From: G963422445 sp963422445
Lineage (GTDB): Bacteria; Pseudomonadota; Alphaproteobacteria; Thalassobaculales; Thalassobaculaceae
Direction: 5' to 3'
DNA: 64,000 bases
NCBI GenBank assembly: GCA_963422445.2
Contig: OY729512.2
Span: forward strand, 1,364,001-1,428,000
Shown piece after piece: positions 10,563 to 20,309 of this stretch (position 1 is the first letter of the stretch; every line of letters begins with the position of its first letter). A model generated the notes under the pieces. It saw only the letters and a list, made by a program, of their open reading frames with translations, had not been told where the DNA came from and ran no database searches. A program made the translations under genes and the position numbers.

Positions 10563-13484
10563 ATGGCCAACCCCCGATCGCGCATAAATACCCGCGCCAT
10601 GGTGGCTGACGGCCCGCTAGGCCGACGCCTCGCCGCCGAAATTGAAGGCGAGGTCCGGTTCGACGCATTCAGCCGCGGTCTGTACGCAACCGATGCCTCG
10701 ATCTACCAGGCCGTCCCCATCGGAATCGTAATCCCGAAAACGGAACAGGATCTTGTGCGCGCGGTCGAGATCTCGGTCGACGCCGGGGCACCAGTCCTGC
10801 CACGAGGCGGTGGCACCAGCCAATGCGGGCAGACCGTAAATGAAGCAGTTGTAATCGATTGTTCCAAATATCTGGACCAGGTACTGGATTTCCGCCCGAA
10901 AGACCGGCGCGTTACCGTTCAGCCAGGCATGGTGCTCGACCGGCTCAACACATTCCTGAAACCGCACGGGCTATTCTTCCCGGTCGATATCTCGACTGCC
11001 TCCAGAGCCACAATCGGGGGCATGACCGCGAACAACTCCTGCGGCACCCGCTCAATCCGCTACGGCATCATGGTCGACAATGTCGAAGCCATCGATGCGC
11101 TATTGCCGACTGGAGATCATCTCGAATTTGGCAATGTGCCCGGCAATCTGGGCGAATTGAAGGCGCCGCCCCGCTATGACAGCCTCGTCCGGACAGTCCG
11201 CGACATCGCCCAGCGAGACCATGCGGAACTGGTCGAACGCTTTCCAAAACTGATGCGCAGGGTCGGCGGCTACAACATCGACACAATCGACCCGGCCGGC
11301 CACAACATGGCAAAACTTCTGGTCGGCTCCGAAGGTACCCTCGCTGCTTTCAAATCAATCCAGCTTCACCTGCATGAAATCCCGAAACACCGGGTCACCG
11401 GGGTCTGCCACTTTCCGGGATTCCATGCGGCGATGGATGCAACTCGGCATATCGTCGAACTGTCCCCGTCCGCCGTTGAACTGGTCGATCGGAGAATGAT
11501 CGATCTCGCACGCGACATCCCGCTCTTCCGGCCGGTCGTCGACTCTTTCGTGCGGGGCAACCCCGACGCGCTGCTGCTTGTCGAGTTCGCTGGCGACGAC
11601 CTCGCCGACCAGACAGCAAGACTTCGCGAACTTGATCAATTGATGAGCGACCTCGGCTTCGCCGACAGCATCGTCGAGGCCATCGACCGAACGTTCCAAG
11701 CTCGCATAACTAGTATCCGGCAGCAGGGACTGAACATCATGATGTCGATGAGGACCGACGGCAAACCCGTCTCCTTCATCGAGGACTGTGCGGTTCCGCT
11801 TGAGGATCTGGCGGAATACACCGACCGCCTGACCCGGATATTTGACAAGCACGGTACCAGCGGTACCTGGTATGCGCATGCCTCCGTTGGCTGTCTGCAT
11901 GTCCGGCCGATCCTGAACATGAAGGATGACTCCGATGTCACAAAAATGCGCGAGATCGCCGAAGAAGCCTTCGAAATGGTCCGCGCCTACAAAGGCTCGC
12001 ATTCCGGCGAACATGGCGATGGCATCGTGCGGTCTGAGTTTCACGAAAAAATGTTCGGCCGACGGCTGGTTGATGCCTTCGGAGAAATCAAGGCCGCGTT
12101 CGACCCGAAAGGTTTGATGAATCCGGGACGAATTGTCGATCCACCCAAAATGGACGATCGATCCCTCTTCCGTTACGGACCGGACTATACGCCGGCGCCG
12201 CCGGAAACAGTGCTCGACTGGTCCGAATGGCGCGGCTTTGCCGGCGCCGTGGAGATGTGCAACAATAATGGTGCCTGCCGCAATCTTGCGGCAGGTGTCA
12301 TGTGTCCAAGCTACCGGGTCACCCGAGAGGAGCGGCATGTGACGCGCGGCCGGGCCAACACGCTGCGCCTCGCGATCTCAGGCCAACTCGGTCCCGACGC
12401 CTTCCTGTCTGACAGCATGGCCGAGACCATGGCGCTCTGCGTGTCCTGCAAGGGGTGTCGGCGCGAATGTCCGACCGGCGTCGATATGGCCCGGATGAAG
12501 ATTGAGGTGACCCATGCCAGGGTCAAACGGCACGGCCTGATGCCGCGCGATCGTCTGGTGGCCTGGTTGCCGCGTTACGCCGAGGCTGCATCGCGGTTTC
12601 ATTTCATCGCCAATCTGCGCGACCGCATCCCCGGACTGCCCTGGATGACGGACAAACTCTTCGGACTTTCCGCCGCGCGTGCGTTGCCGGCTTGGCATCC
12701 CGAGCCGTTCCGCGCCGATGAAGCGTCCGACGCACCGCGAGACAAGGCGGTGGCCTTGATGGCTGACACCTTCAATACCTGGTTCGAACCTGAAAACCTG
12801 CGCGCCGCACTACGGGTTCTCGAAGCCGCCGGTTACCGGATCCATATCATTGACCGCGGACCTGACGGCACCGGGCGGCATTTGTGCTGTGGGCGAAGCT
12901 GGCTTGCCTCCGGACTCATCGACCAGGCCCGGTCCGAGGCCGAACGCATGCTTGCAGCCTGCACTTCTTTTATTGAGAACGGCATTCCGGTTGTCGGCCT
13001 CGAACCGTCATGCCTGTTCACTTTGCGCGATGAGTATACGGTCCTTCTGCCCGGGGCCGCGACGCAACAGCTCGCTGACAACGCCCTTCTGTTCGAAGAA
13101 TTTCTCGTGCGCGAGCAAAACGCCGCTCGTCTCGACCTGTCCCTGCAGCCGATTGGCGCCACTGCCCTTCTTCACGGTCACTGTCATCAGAAAGCTTTTG
13201 GAGCAATGGGCAGCGTCGAGGCCACGCTCAGCCTGATACCCGATCTCGACGTGTCGACCATAAATTCGAGCTGCTGCGGCATGGCGGGCGCCTTCGGCTA
13301 CGAAGCCGAACATTACGGGGTTTCGGTCGCCATGGCAGAACTCGACCTCATACCCGCCATCAAGGCTGCAACACCTAATACAATTCTGGTCGCTGATGGC
13401 ACCAGTTGCCGCCACCAGATTCGCGATATCACAGGTCGCAAAGCCGTTCATGTCGCCCAGGTTCTCGACTGGGCGCTGACCTGA
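10563..13484 (+). CDS. FAD-binding and Fe-S 2-hydroxyacid dehydrogenase (D-lactate/glycolate type)
   Basis: The protein is about 973 residues with three parts in order. First is an FAD-binding type 4 (PCMH) domain with LPRGGGTSQCGQ and ATIGGMTANNSCGTRS. Second is an FAD-oxidase C-terminal domain containing HASVGCLHVRPIL. Third is a 4Fe-4S ferredoxin-like region (GACRN to MCPSY, and CVSCKGCRRECP) followed by Cys-rich CCG motifs (RHLCCGRSW, HGHCHQKAF, INSSCCGMAGAFG). This layout is that of YdiJ/GlcDF-type dehydrogenases, which oxidise D-2-hydroxy acids and pass electrons to the respiratory chain. ATG 10563 was chosen because GGAG lies about 9 bases upstream; a TTG further upstream is less likely. 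The following aminotransferase starts 30 bases downstream, suggesting an operon for glycolate/glyoxylate or a related 2-hydroxyacid. Confidence 0.9.
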   Translation: MANPRSRINTRAMVADGPLGRRLAAEIEGEVRFDAFSRGLYATDASIYQAVPIGIVIPKTEQDLVRAVEISVDAGAPVLPRGGGTSQCGQTVNEAVVIDCSKYLDQVLDFRPKDRRVTVQPGMVLDRLNTFLKPHGLFFPVDISTASRATIGGMTANNSCGTRSIRYGIMVDNVEAIDALLPTGDHLEFGNVPGNLGELKAPPRYDSLVRTVRDIAQRDHAELVERFPKLMRRVGGYNIDTIDPAGHNMAKLLVGSEGTLAAFKSIQLHLHEIPKHRVTGVCHFPGFHAAMDATRHIVELSPSAVELVDRRMIDLARDIPLFRPVVDSFVRGNPDALLLVEFAGDDLADQTARLRELDQLMSDLGFADSIVEAIDRTFQARITSIRQQGLNIMMSMRTDGKPVSFIEDCAVPLEDLAEYTDRLTRIFDKHGTSGTWYAHASVGCLHVRPILNMKDDSDVTKMREIAEEAFEMVRAYKGSHSGEHGDGIVRSEFHEKMFGRRLVDAFGEIKAAFDPKGLMNPGRIVDPPKMDDRSLFRYGPDYTPAPPETVLDWSEWRGFAGAVEMCNNNGACRNLAAGVMCPSYRVTREERHVTRGRANTLRLAISGQLGPDAFLSDSMAETMALCVSCKGCRRECPTGVDMARMKIEVTHARVKRHGLMPRDRLVAWLPRYAEAASRFHFIANLRDRIPGLPWMTDKLFGLSAARALPAWHPEPFRADEASDAPRDKAVALMADTFNTWFEPENLRAALRVLEAAGYRIHIIDRGPDGTGRHLCCGRSWLASGLIDQARSEAERMLAACTSFIENGIPVVGLEPSCLFTLRDEYTVLLPGAATQQLADNALLFEEFLVREQNAARLDLSLQPIGATALLHGHCHQKAFGAMGSVEATLSLIPDLDVSTINSSCCGMAGAFGYEAEHYGVSVAMAELDLIPAIKAATPNTILVADGTSCRHQIRDITGRKAVHVAQVLDWALT

Positions 13485-13514
13485 TTCATCAGACGAAACA
13501 AAGAAGGACCCGCT

Positions 13515-14684
13515 ATGCCCCGTCGCGCCGGCAATCACTTTCTGCAGATCCCGGGACCGACCAATGTCCCGGGCCGTGTTCTTCGGGCCATCGAGCAGCC
13601 GACCATCGATCATCGCAGTCCGGAGTTTCGGGATCTGGCGAACCGTGTTCTGGCCAAACTGCAGCCTATATTCCAGACCAGCGGGCCGGTCATCATCTTT
13701 CCGTGCTCTGGAACAGGTGCCTGGGAAGCGGCCCTGGTCAACACGATGTCCGCGGGCGACCGGGTTCTGATGTATGAAACCGGCCAGTTCTCGACATTGT
13801 GGCGCGATCTCGCGAGTCGCCTTGGCCTTGTGCCTGACGTTATCGTCGGCGACTGGCGCAGCGGCGTCCGTGATGATGTGATCGAAGAACGCCTCGTGCA
13901 GGACAAGACACACGCGATCAAGGCCGTGTGCGTTGTCCATAATGAAACCTCGACCGGGGTGACGTCACATATCAAACGTATCCGCGACGCGATCGACCGG
14001 GCCCGGCATCCGGCATTGTTCATGGTCGACACCATTTCCAGCCTTGCTTCAGTTGATTATCGGCATGACGAATGGGGAGTCGACGTGACGATCGCCGGCT
14101 CGCAGAAAGGATTGATGCTACCGCCTGGGCTTGGTTTCAATACAATCAGCGGAAAGGCGGCTGCAGCCGTAGCATCTGCAGACTTGCCACGATCCTATTG
14201 GGACTGGGAAGCTCAATGCGAAAGCAACCGGACCGGCAACTTCCCTTATACGCCAGCAACAAACCTACTATACGGGTTGGCCGAAGCCTGCGACATGCTG
14301 ATGGAAGAAGGGCTCGAAAATGTCTTTGCCCGACATGCGCGACACGCCGAAGCCACGCGCCGGGCTGTTCGCAGTTGGGGGCTTGATATCCAGTGCCGGG
14401 TCGCCGACGAGCACAGCCCGGTTCTGACCGGCGTTGTCCTGCCCGACGGTCATGACGCCGACGCCTTGCGCGCTACTATTCTGGACCGCTATGACATGTC
14501 GCTTGGCGCCGGGCTCGGCAAGGTCAAGGGTCGGATTATCCGGATCGGTCATCTCGGTGATTTCAACGACCTCATGATGGCCGGCACACTCGCCGGAGTT
14601 GAAATGGGGCTCGCGCTCGCCGGTGTGCCGCATGATAAGGGCGGCGTGCTCGCCGCGCTCGATTATCTGACCGGTAACGCCTGA
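13515..14684 (+). CDS. Class V aminotransferase, serine-glyoxylate aminotransferase type
   Basis: The 389-residue protein starts with the typical LQIPGPTNVPGRVLRAIEQPTIDHR-like segment. It carries FPCSGTGAWEAALVNT for phosphate binding, FMVDTISSLAS (Asp172 to the pyridine nitrogen) and VTIAGSQKGLMLPPGL, in which Lys198 is the PLP lysine. RIGHLGDFND near the C-terminus is also characteristic. Serine-glyoxylate (SgaA) or alanine-glyoxylate transamination is expected. An AAGAAGGA ribosome binding site precedes ATG 13515. It follows the flavin/Fe-S dehydrogenase closely, so the pair could oxidise glycolate to glyoxylate and aminate it. No damage is visible. Confidence 0.9.
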   Translation: MPRRAGNHFLQIPGPTNVPGRVLRAIEQPTIDHRSPEFRDLANRVLAKLQPIFQTSGPVIIFPCSGTGAWEAALVNTMSAGDRVLMYETGQFSTLWRDLASRLGLVPDVIVGDWRSGVRDDVIEERLVQDKTHAIKAVCVVHNETSTGVTSHIKRIRDAIDRARHPALFMVDTISSLASVDYRHDEWGVDVTIAGSQKGLMLPPGLGFNTISGKAAAAVASADLPRSYWDWEAQCESNRTGNFPYTPATNLLYGLAEACDMLMEEGLENVFARHARHAEATRRAVRSWGLDIQCRVADEHSPVLTGVVLPDGHDADALRATILDRYDMSLGAGLGKVKGRIIRIGHLGDFNDLMMAGTLAGVEMGLALAGVPHDKGGVLAALDYLTGNA

Positions 14685-14961
14685 TCAGGACAGCATGGTT
14701 ACACGGATGATACTGTCATGATATCGGATTCAATTATATTGGTCCGTTAATTGCTGTCATTGATCGATCAGACAGTATGTTCCTGTCGGTTGCGCTCAAA
14801 ACTGACATTGTTACGCTAAACGCGACGGACAGTGCCTGACGGAAAAATCCGCATTGATGCTCGAATTGGGAGTGAAAGAAAGAATCTATACCCGGTCTAT
14901 GGGTGGCGCTCTTTTGTGACGGAAGCGGCGGATGGGGTCTTTCGGATCGAAGACAATGGCG

Positions 14962-15470
14962 GGTTTGTGTTAGACGCTGATCGCGCTGATACCGCCGCAC
15001 GATGTCTACATCGAGAATCATCCGGGGGCAGTGCATGCCTTTCTGTTGCGGTTTCCGTTCTCCGACCGGGAGTTGGGATCCGCCGCATCTCCGGGCGACC
15101 CGCCGATCGGCCCGGCGTTATCGTTTCGACTCCAGGGAAGCCGACCCTGTCACGCTTCTGGATCTGCCCAAGCATCTGCCCTGTCAGGTGATGGTCTCGG
15201 GTCATCCCTCGGCGCCGTATTACGCGACGCTGGCCGACTGGTGCTGCAAGTGTTCACCCAGGGCCTCGGGACCGAGGTCGTGTGGTTCACCTTCACGCCC
15301 GACCGGGTGCACTGGGCGAGCTTTGCCTGGCCGGACCTTCACCAACCGCCAGCGCATCAAACGCAAGGCGGCTAACCGGAGCCGGCACCACGCGACGCTG
15401 CCGCCGGGCGAATGTCTTGCGGTGCTATCCGCCATAATGGAAGGGACGGAGGATCTCGCCGCCTATCCTG
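14962..15470 (+). pseudogene. DNA adenine methylase (D12 class) remnant
   Basis: Scattered over three frames, pieces appear in the order of a phage/plasmid-type adenine methylase: LIPPHDVYIENHPG, FLLRFPFSDRELG, a DPPH (normally DPPY) motif followed by TRRSARRYRFD, LPCQVMVSGHPSAPYYATLADW, TEVVWFTFTPDRVHW, and NRQRIKRKAANRS. At least two frameshifts separate them, and the catalytic DPPY tyrosine has changed. The remnant lies against IS66 debris, so it was probably brought in on a mobile element and is now inactive. Confidence 0.65.
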
Positions 15471-15581
15471 AAGCCTTCGCCGGCCTAGGATCTCCCCCAT
15501 CCGGGACATCCACGGTCATCGAGGACTGGGGCCGGAAATTGTTACACCTGGCCCTAGCGATCGTCGAGACGATCGCGGCGC

Positions 15582-16000
15582 TTGAGCAAGACTACGCTTG
15601 AGAGGGAGACCGTGGCTCTGCGGGACCGCATCGCCGCGCTTGAACGCAGTGCGACGCGCGACAGCACCAGCAGCAAGCGCGGGCGAAAAACGCTGCGTCG
15701 GGCACACCCTCGCCCTCCGTCTCCAGACACACAAGGACGGAGGCCTGCGGTACCTCGCCAAATTGCGAACGCCCTTCACGAACAATGAGGCCGAGCGTGA
15801 TCGCGAATGGTGAAGCTGCGTCAGAAAATCTCTGACGGCTTCCGTTCCGAACAGAGCGCCCGCGACTTCGCCACCCTGCGCGCGGTCATTGCCACAGCCC
15901 GTAAGCAGGGCTGGACGATCCTCGAAACCCTGGCACACTCCGACCCGATGCAGTTGATCTCCAGACGGTGGCTCCGCCCCTCCCGGACATCGAAATTCCT
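15582..16000 (+). pseudogene. IS66-family transposase (TnpC) remnant
   Basis: The N-terminal coiled segment LRDRIAALERSATRDSTSS resembles the start of IS66 TnpC. It is followed after a large deletion by the C-terminal part: GHTLALRLQTHKDG, then RTPFTNNEAERD, then in another frame MVKLRQKISDGFRSEQSARDFATLRAVIATARKQGW. The DDE core between them is mostly missing and the frame changes near 15800. TnpA and TnpB partners are not visible. This is a decayed fragment. Confidence 0.75.
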
Positions 16001-16160
16001 CACACGGACAGGACCGATGTGTGTGGCCACTGGCGCGGCTCACCATACAACCACGCGCCGTGAACCAGGCAACCGGAAGTGGAACCCGTATCGGACCTTG
16101 GCAGTTACGTTTGCCGTTCACCGCTCGTTTGGCAAAGACCTGCGCTGTGTCACATCCTGA

Positions 16161-16480
16161 ATGGGCCCAAACGAGCACTTTCACGCAAGTCTAAATCGGC
16201 CTGCACCAAGATCCTATAATCGTATTCACAGTCTTGCGCGGGGTGACTGCCAGAAAATCTCGCAGTCACTGTACACTCCAATAACAAGGGCAAGATGGTC
16301 ACCGCATTCGCCTATCCAACCGGCGACGCCTACCCAAACCGCCGCAAATTAATTGCAAATACGTCCGCCACAGCAATTTGGGCCGTATTGTCTTGGCTAT
16401 TCGCGGGTTTTCTGACAAGTTGCCGGCCCATGAGCAGAAATTGCCACGCTGACATGACGTATGATAAAGGAACAGACTCA
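16161..16480. other. Gene-less 0.3-kb upstream region of the ABC ATPase gene
   Basis: No gene is supported here. The region separates IS66 debris from the transporter ATPase gene and should hold its promoter. I could not settle on a convincing -35/-10 pair. The ribosome binding site AAAGGA is at about 16465-16470, just before ATG 16481. Confidence 0.4.
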
Positions 16481-18358
16481 ATGGATGACAACCGCCTGAT
16501 CCAGGTCGATGACCTCAGGGTGTACTTCCCGCTGGAGGATCAGACCGTCAAGGCCGTCGATGGCGTGTCCTGGAATATCGATCGTGGCGAAACACTGGCG
16601 GTTGTGGGCGAGTCGGGATCCGGAAAGTCGGTCACTGCAATGTCACTCATGCGGCTGACCGATTATGCTGGCGGCAAGATCTTTTCGGGAGAGGTCAAGT
16701 TCCGGCGCAAAGACGGCAATACCCTCGATATCACAACACAGCCCCAGGAGGTGATGCGCGACATCCGCGGTAACGATATCTCGATGATTTTCCAGGAGCC
16801 AATGACCTCGCTGAATCCGGTTTTCACCGTCGGGATGCAGATCGCCGAAGCCATTATCCTGCATCAGAACAAAAGTGAGAACGAAGCCCTCGAACTCGCA
16901 CTTGAGATGCTAAAGCTGGTCCGGATTCCCGAACCCGAAAAACAACTCCAGCAATATCCGCACCAGCTCTCCGGTGGTATGCGGCAACGGGTAATGATTG
17001 CCATGGCGCTGAGTTGCCGGCCATCACTCCTGATCGCCGACGAGCCGACGACGGCGCTCGACGTCACAATCCAGGCCCAGATCCTCGACCTGATCAAACT
17101 GCTACAGCACGACATCGGGATGTCGGTGATGTTCATTACCCACGACATGAGCGTGGTTGCCGAGGTTGCCGATCGGGTCGTCGTGATGTTGCGCGGCGAG
17201 AAGGTTGAAGAAGGCCCAGCAATGGAAATTTTCCATAGCCCGCAACATCCCTACACCAAGGCGCTGTTGTCCGCGGTGCCACGCCTGGGCAGCATGAGCG
17301 GCCGCTTATTGCCGGCCAAGTTCGCAAATGTCGATATCAGACGGGCCGAAGGCGACGAGGTCAAGATCGCTAGCGCCGAGCAGGAACTGCTCGACGTCAA
17401 GGACACGGTGCGGCGCAATGCAGCACCGTTGCTCGAAGTCTCGAACCTGACTACGCGGTTCGATATCCGCAAGGGCATCTTCGGGCGCGCGACCGGACGC
17501 ATTCACGCCGTCGAGGGAATCGACTTCGCCCTGCAGCCCGGCGAGACACTGGCATTGGTCGGTGAAAGCGGCTGCGGCAAGTCGACGACCGGGCGAAGCA
17601 TCATTCGCCTGACCCAACCGACCCGGGGCAGCGTCCTGTTCGAGGGACACGAACTGACCAGGCTGAGTGCTGTCGAGATGCGGCCTTTCCGCCGCGAGAT
17701 GCAGATGATCTTCCAGGACCCTTTTGCCTCGCTCAATCCACGAATGACAGCCGGCGCCGCAATCGCCGAGCCGATGGAAGTCCATGGCATTGCCAAAGGA
17801 CGCGAAGCCCGTGACCGGGTTGCCGATCTGCTAACCCGGGTCGGGCTTGAGCCCGATCACGCGGCACGTTATCCGCATGAGTTTTCTGGTGGACAACGCC
17901 AGCGTCTCTGCATCGCCCGGGCTCTCGGACTCGAACCAAAACTGATCATCGCCGATGAAGCGGTCTCGGCACTCGACGTGTCGATTCAGGCGCAGGTCAT
18001 CAATCTTATGATGGATCTGCAGGAGGAATTCGGCCTGTCCTACCTCTTCATCAGCCACGACATGGCGGTGGTCGAGCGGGTCAGTCATCGGGTCGCGGTC
18101 ATGTATCTTGGCGAAATCGTCGAGCTCGGCAACAGGGGCCAGGTCTTCGAAGACCCGCGCCATCCTTACACCAGGAAACTGATGGCAGCGGTGCCGGTCG
18201 CCGACCCGCGGCTACGCAAGACCGAGCTTAATCTGATGACCGACGAAATTCCGAGCCCGCTGAAACCACTCGGATACGAGCCGCCCGAACGGTGCCTCGT
18301 CGAGGTTGCGGAAGGGCATTTCGTGATGCCGCATGAAGAGGATGCTCTCGCCGCGTAA
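16481..18358 (+). CDS. Double-ATPase ABC transporter subunit (dipeptide/oligopeptide family)
   Basis: The 625-residue protein contains two complete ABC ATPase domains fused head to tail, as in GsiA- or DppD-DppF-type fusions. Domain 1 has GESGSGKS (Walker A), LSGGMRQR (signature) and LLIADEPTTALD (Walker B). Domain 2 has GESGCGKS, FSGGQRQR and LIIADEAVSALD. Oligopeptide-type C-terminal segments (HPYTKALLSAVP and HPYTRKLMAAVP) follow each domain. ATG 16481 is chosen because AAAGGA lies 10 bases upstream; earlier in-frame codons lack one. It energises the permeases encoded on the opposite strand at 19379-21281, with which it converges. Confidence 0.93.
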   Translation: MDDNRLIQVDDLRVYFPLEDQTVKAVDGVSWNIDRGETLAVVGESGSGKSVTAMSLMRLTDYAGGKIFSGEVKFRRKDGNTLDITTQPQEVMRDIRGNDISMIFQEPMTSLNPVFTVGMQIAEAIILHQNKSENEALELALEMLKLVRIPEPEKQLQQYPHQLSGGMRQRVMIAMALSCRPSLLIADEPTTALDVTIQAQILDLIKLLQHDIGMSVMFITHDMSVVAEVADRVVVMLRGEKVEEGPAMEIFHSPQHPYTKALLSAVPRLGSMSGRLLPAKFANVDIRRAEGDEVKIASAEQELLDVKDTVRRNAAPLLEVSNLTTRFDIRKGIFGRATGRIHAVEGIDFALQPGETLALVGESGCGKSTTGRSIIRLTQPTRGSVLFEGHELTRLSAVEMRPFRREMQMIFQDPFASLNPRMTAGAAIAEPMEVHGIAKGREARDRVADLLTRVGLEPDHAARYPHEFSGGQRQRLCIARALGLEPKLIIADEAVSALDVSIQAQVINLMMDLQEEFGLSYLFISHDMAVVERVSHRVAVMYLGEIVELGNRGQVFEDPRHPYTRKLMAAVPVADPRLRKTELNLMTDEIPSPLKPLGYEPPERCLVEVAEGHFVMPHEEDALAA

Positions 18359-18432
18359 AAACCGGTGCTGACCTTCGCGGCAGCAACCCGTATACCTCGC
18401 GAAGGGTAGACGGGCTGAAAGTCATCACGTCT

Positions 18433-19320
18433 TCAGGACATGGTCTGGTGCCATTCGTCCCGGTCAAATGCAACGTGACTGCCAAAGAAATCAACGCGCC
18501 CGTCGACTTCCTCAAGGTCCTGCCATCGATAAACGCTTGAGGCCGCCTCCAGCCAGCGCGCATTTTCGCCGCGACGCCGTACCCAAGGGTCAACCGGCTG
18601 CAGCGTGCTCTGACGCGACGTGATATCGACGATATAGTAATGATGCGGCACGACAACCTTGGGCTTGAGGCGGTCAATGATCGTCTCGACATGGACGAAA
18701 CCCATCACATGCTGCGAGTTGTCGACCGGCAAAAGGACGATGTCGACCTGGCCGAGCGCCTGCCAGACAGCATCCGGCGGATCGTGGCGATTGTCGCCCC
18801 AGGCGAGAATGCGCAGGCGCCCGGTCTCGATCAGAATCAGGCAATGGTCCCAGGACCGAGGATTGTCCGGTGGTGTGATATCGACACCGTCGGTCATGCG
18901 GATGATTTTCCGGAAATCATAGAGCGAGGCGGATGAATCGGTCGCATGCTTGTCGGCGATTCCAGTGATCACGATGTCACCGAAACGATAGGTTCCGATG
19001 AGTCGGTCGAGCAAGACATGGGCGTCGAGCCGATGCAGCGCGTCATGGTCGAAATGCGCATGGGTCGATACCCCGATATCAACCGCCGTCAGCGGAAAAT
19101 CGTGGAAATACCAGTCCCATTTGCCGGTTGGAAGATTGCGCCAGGGGTCGACCATCACCGTGATCCCGGACGGCGACGTAATGCGAAACGCCGAACTGCC
19201 GAAATAGGCAAGTTCCACGGGACCGTCCAGTGACTCCAGATCAGCCGCCTGCAGTACCATCATCCGGTTGTGGTTAGATTGCATCCGCCACGCGGATGGG
19301 CCGGAATCGATGCTAGGCAT
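18433..19320 (-). CDS. MBL-fold metallohydrolase
   Basis: The 295-residue protein carries the metallo-beta-lactamase-fold motif STHAHFDHD (HxHxDH), a second metal-ligand region around ILAWGDNRHD, and PHHYYI near the end. It resembles UlaG-like/beta-lactamase-like hydrolases that open lactones or cleave phosphoesters, but the substrate is not predictable. It is the last gene of the minus-strand transporter operon, 58 bases after the DppC-like permease, so it may process the imported compound. AAGGGA about 8 bases upstream supports ATG 19320; internal Met codons at residues 13, 20 and 21 are alternatives. Confidence 0.85.
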   Translation of the reverse strand: MPSIDSGPSAWRMQSNHNRMMVLQAADLESLDGPVELAYFGSSAFRITSPSGITVMVDPWRNLPTGKWDWYFHDFPLTAVDIGVSTHAHFDHDALHRLDAHVLLDRLIGTYRFGDIVITGIADKHATDSSASLYDFRKIIRMTDGVDITPPDNPRSWDHCLILIETGRLRILAWGDNRHDPPDAVWQALGQVDIVLLPVDNSQHVMGFVHVETIIDRLKPKVVVPHHYYIVDITSRQSTLQPVDPWVRRRGENARWLEAASSVYRWQDLEEVDGRVDFFGSHVAFDRDEWHQTMS

Positions 19321-19378
19321 TCACGGATCCCTTCTGGCGCCGGTGCCGCTACAAGCATTGGCAGAGCTGATCACCGGA

Positions 19379-20299
19379 TCAGCTCTGTGATCGCAGTTTT
19401 GGGTCCAGAACATCACGTACGGCGTCACCGAACAGATTGAAGCCGAATACCGCAAGAGTGATCGCGACACCCGGCCAGATCGGCACCCATGGCGCGCTTT
19501 CGGCATATTCCTCGGCGCCGCCCTGGAGCATCAAACCCCAGGCTGGAGTCGGTTCCTGAACGCCAAGTCCGAGATAGGACAGCGACGCCTCCAGCAGGAT
19601 CGCCTGACCGACAAACGCCGTCAACATGATCAGGAATGGCGCCATCACATTCGGAATCATGTGTCGCAGCACGATACGGGCGTGGCTGTAGCCAATCGAA
19701 CGTGCTGCATCAATGTAAGGCAGTTCACGCAGAGCCAGCGCGCTCGAACGCACTACCCGGGCACAACGCGGTATGAAAGGTATGGTGATCGCTATGATCA
19801 CCTTGTCAGTTCCAGCCCCGAAGATCGCAACGATGGCAAGCGCCATGATGACCAGTGGAAATGCCATGAACACATCCATGACACGCTGAAAAACTAGGTC
19901 GACATAGCCGCCGAAATACGCGCTGCCGACCCCAAGAACGAGACCGGCAATGGCACCGATAAACGATGCCGAAAAGCCTACCAGAAGAGCCGTCCGGGCA
20001 CCATGAATAATGCGTGAGAACAGATCCCGTCCGAACTGATCGGTGCCCAGAAGAAACACAGCCTCGTTGATCGCATCGTAGCCGCCAGGCGCCGTCAGCA
20101 TGTACTCGAAATTTTCGAGTTCTGGATCGTAGGGCGCCACGAAATCAGCCAACAGCGCTGCGAACACCATCACGACAATGACAATCAGGCCAGCTAGGCC
20201 CAACGGTTGTTTCCTGGCCAGACGGCCGGCGGTATCCCAGATTGTCTTCTGTCTCGGCAGTTCGGCGCCGAGGCTGGCAGGTGGATCAATGGTCGCCAT
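19379..20299 (-). CDS. ABC transporter permease, DppC type
   Basis: This is an integral membrane permease of the dipeptide/opine/nickel family. It has an N-terminal transmembrane helix (LGLAGLIVIVVMVFAALLAD), an ENFEYMLTAPGGYD-type periplasmic loop, and the conserved LGTDQFGRDLFSRIIHGARTALLVGF segment that marks DppC proteins. The cytoplasmic EAA loop is ALRELPYIDAARSIGYSHARI. About six helices are present. ATG 20299 (MATIDPPASLG) is preferred over the longer frame because it avoids overlap with the upstream permease, leaving 10 bases between them. It is in one operon with the binding protein and DppB-like permease. Confidence 0.93.
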   Translation of the reverse strand: MATIDPPASLGAELPRQKTIWDTAGRLARKQPLGLAGLIVIVVMVFAALLADFVAPYDPELENFEYMLTAPGGYDAINEAVFLLGTDQFGRDLFSRIIHGARTALLVGFSASFIGAIAGLVLGVGSAYFGGYVDLVFQRVMDVFMAFPLVIMALAIVAIFGAGTDKVIIAITIPFIPRCARVVRSSALALRELPYIDAARSIGYSHARIVLRHMIPNVMAPFLIMLTAFVGQAILLEASLSYLGLGVQEPTPAWGLMLQGGAEEYAESAPWVPIWPGVAITLAVFGFNLFGDAVRDVLDPKLRSQS

Positions 20300-20309
20300 G
20301 TGCAGGCCC

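Noticed and set aside
11355..12338. Minus-strand reading frame of 327 codons inside the FAD/Fe-S dehydrogenase
   Set aside because: Antisense shadow of a gene with strong domain evidence; no motif or ribosome site of its own.
14710..14778. Inverted repeat ATACTGTC/GACAGTAT after the aminotransferase gene
   Set aside because: Only 8 bp with a 53-base loop, no U-run, and it fits chance or an old IS end; too weak to list as a terminator.
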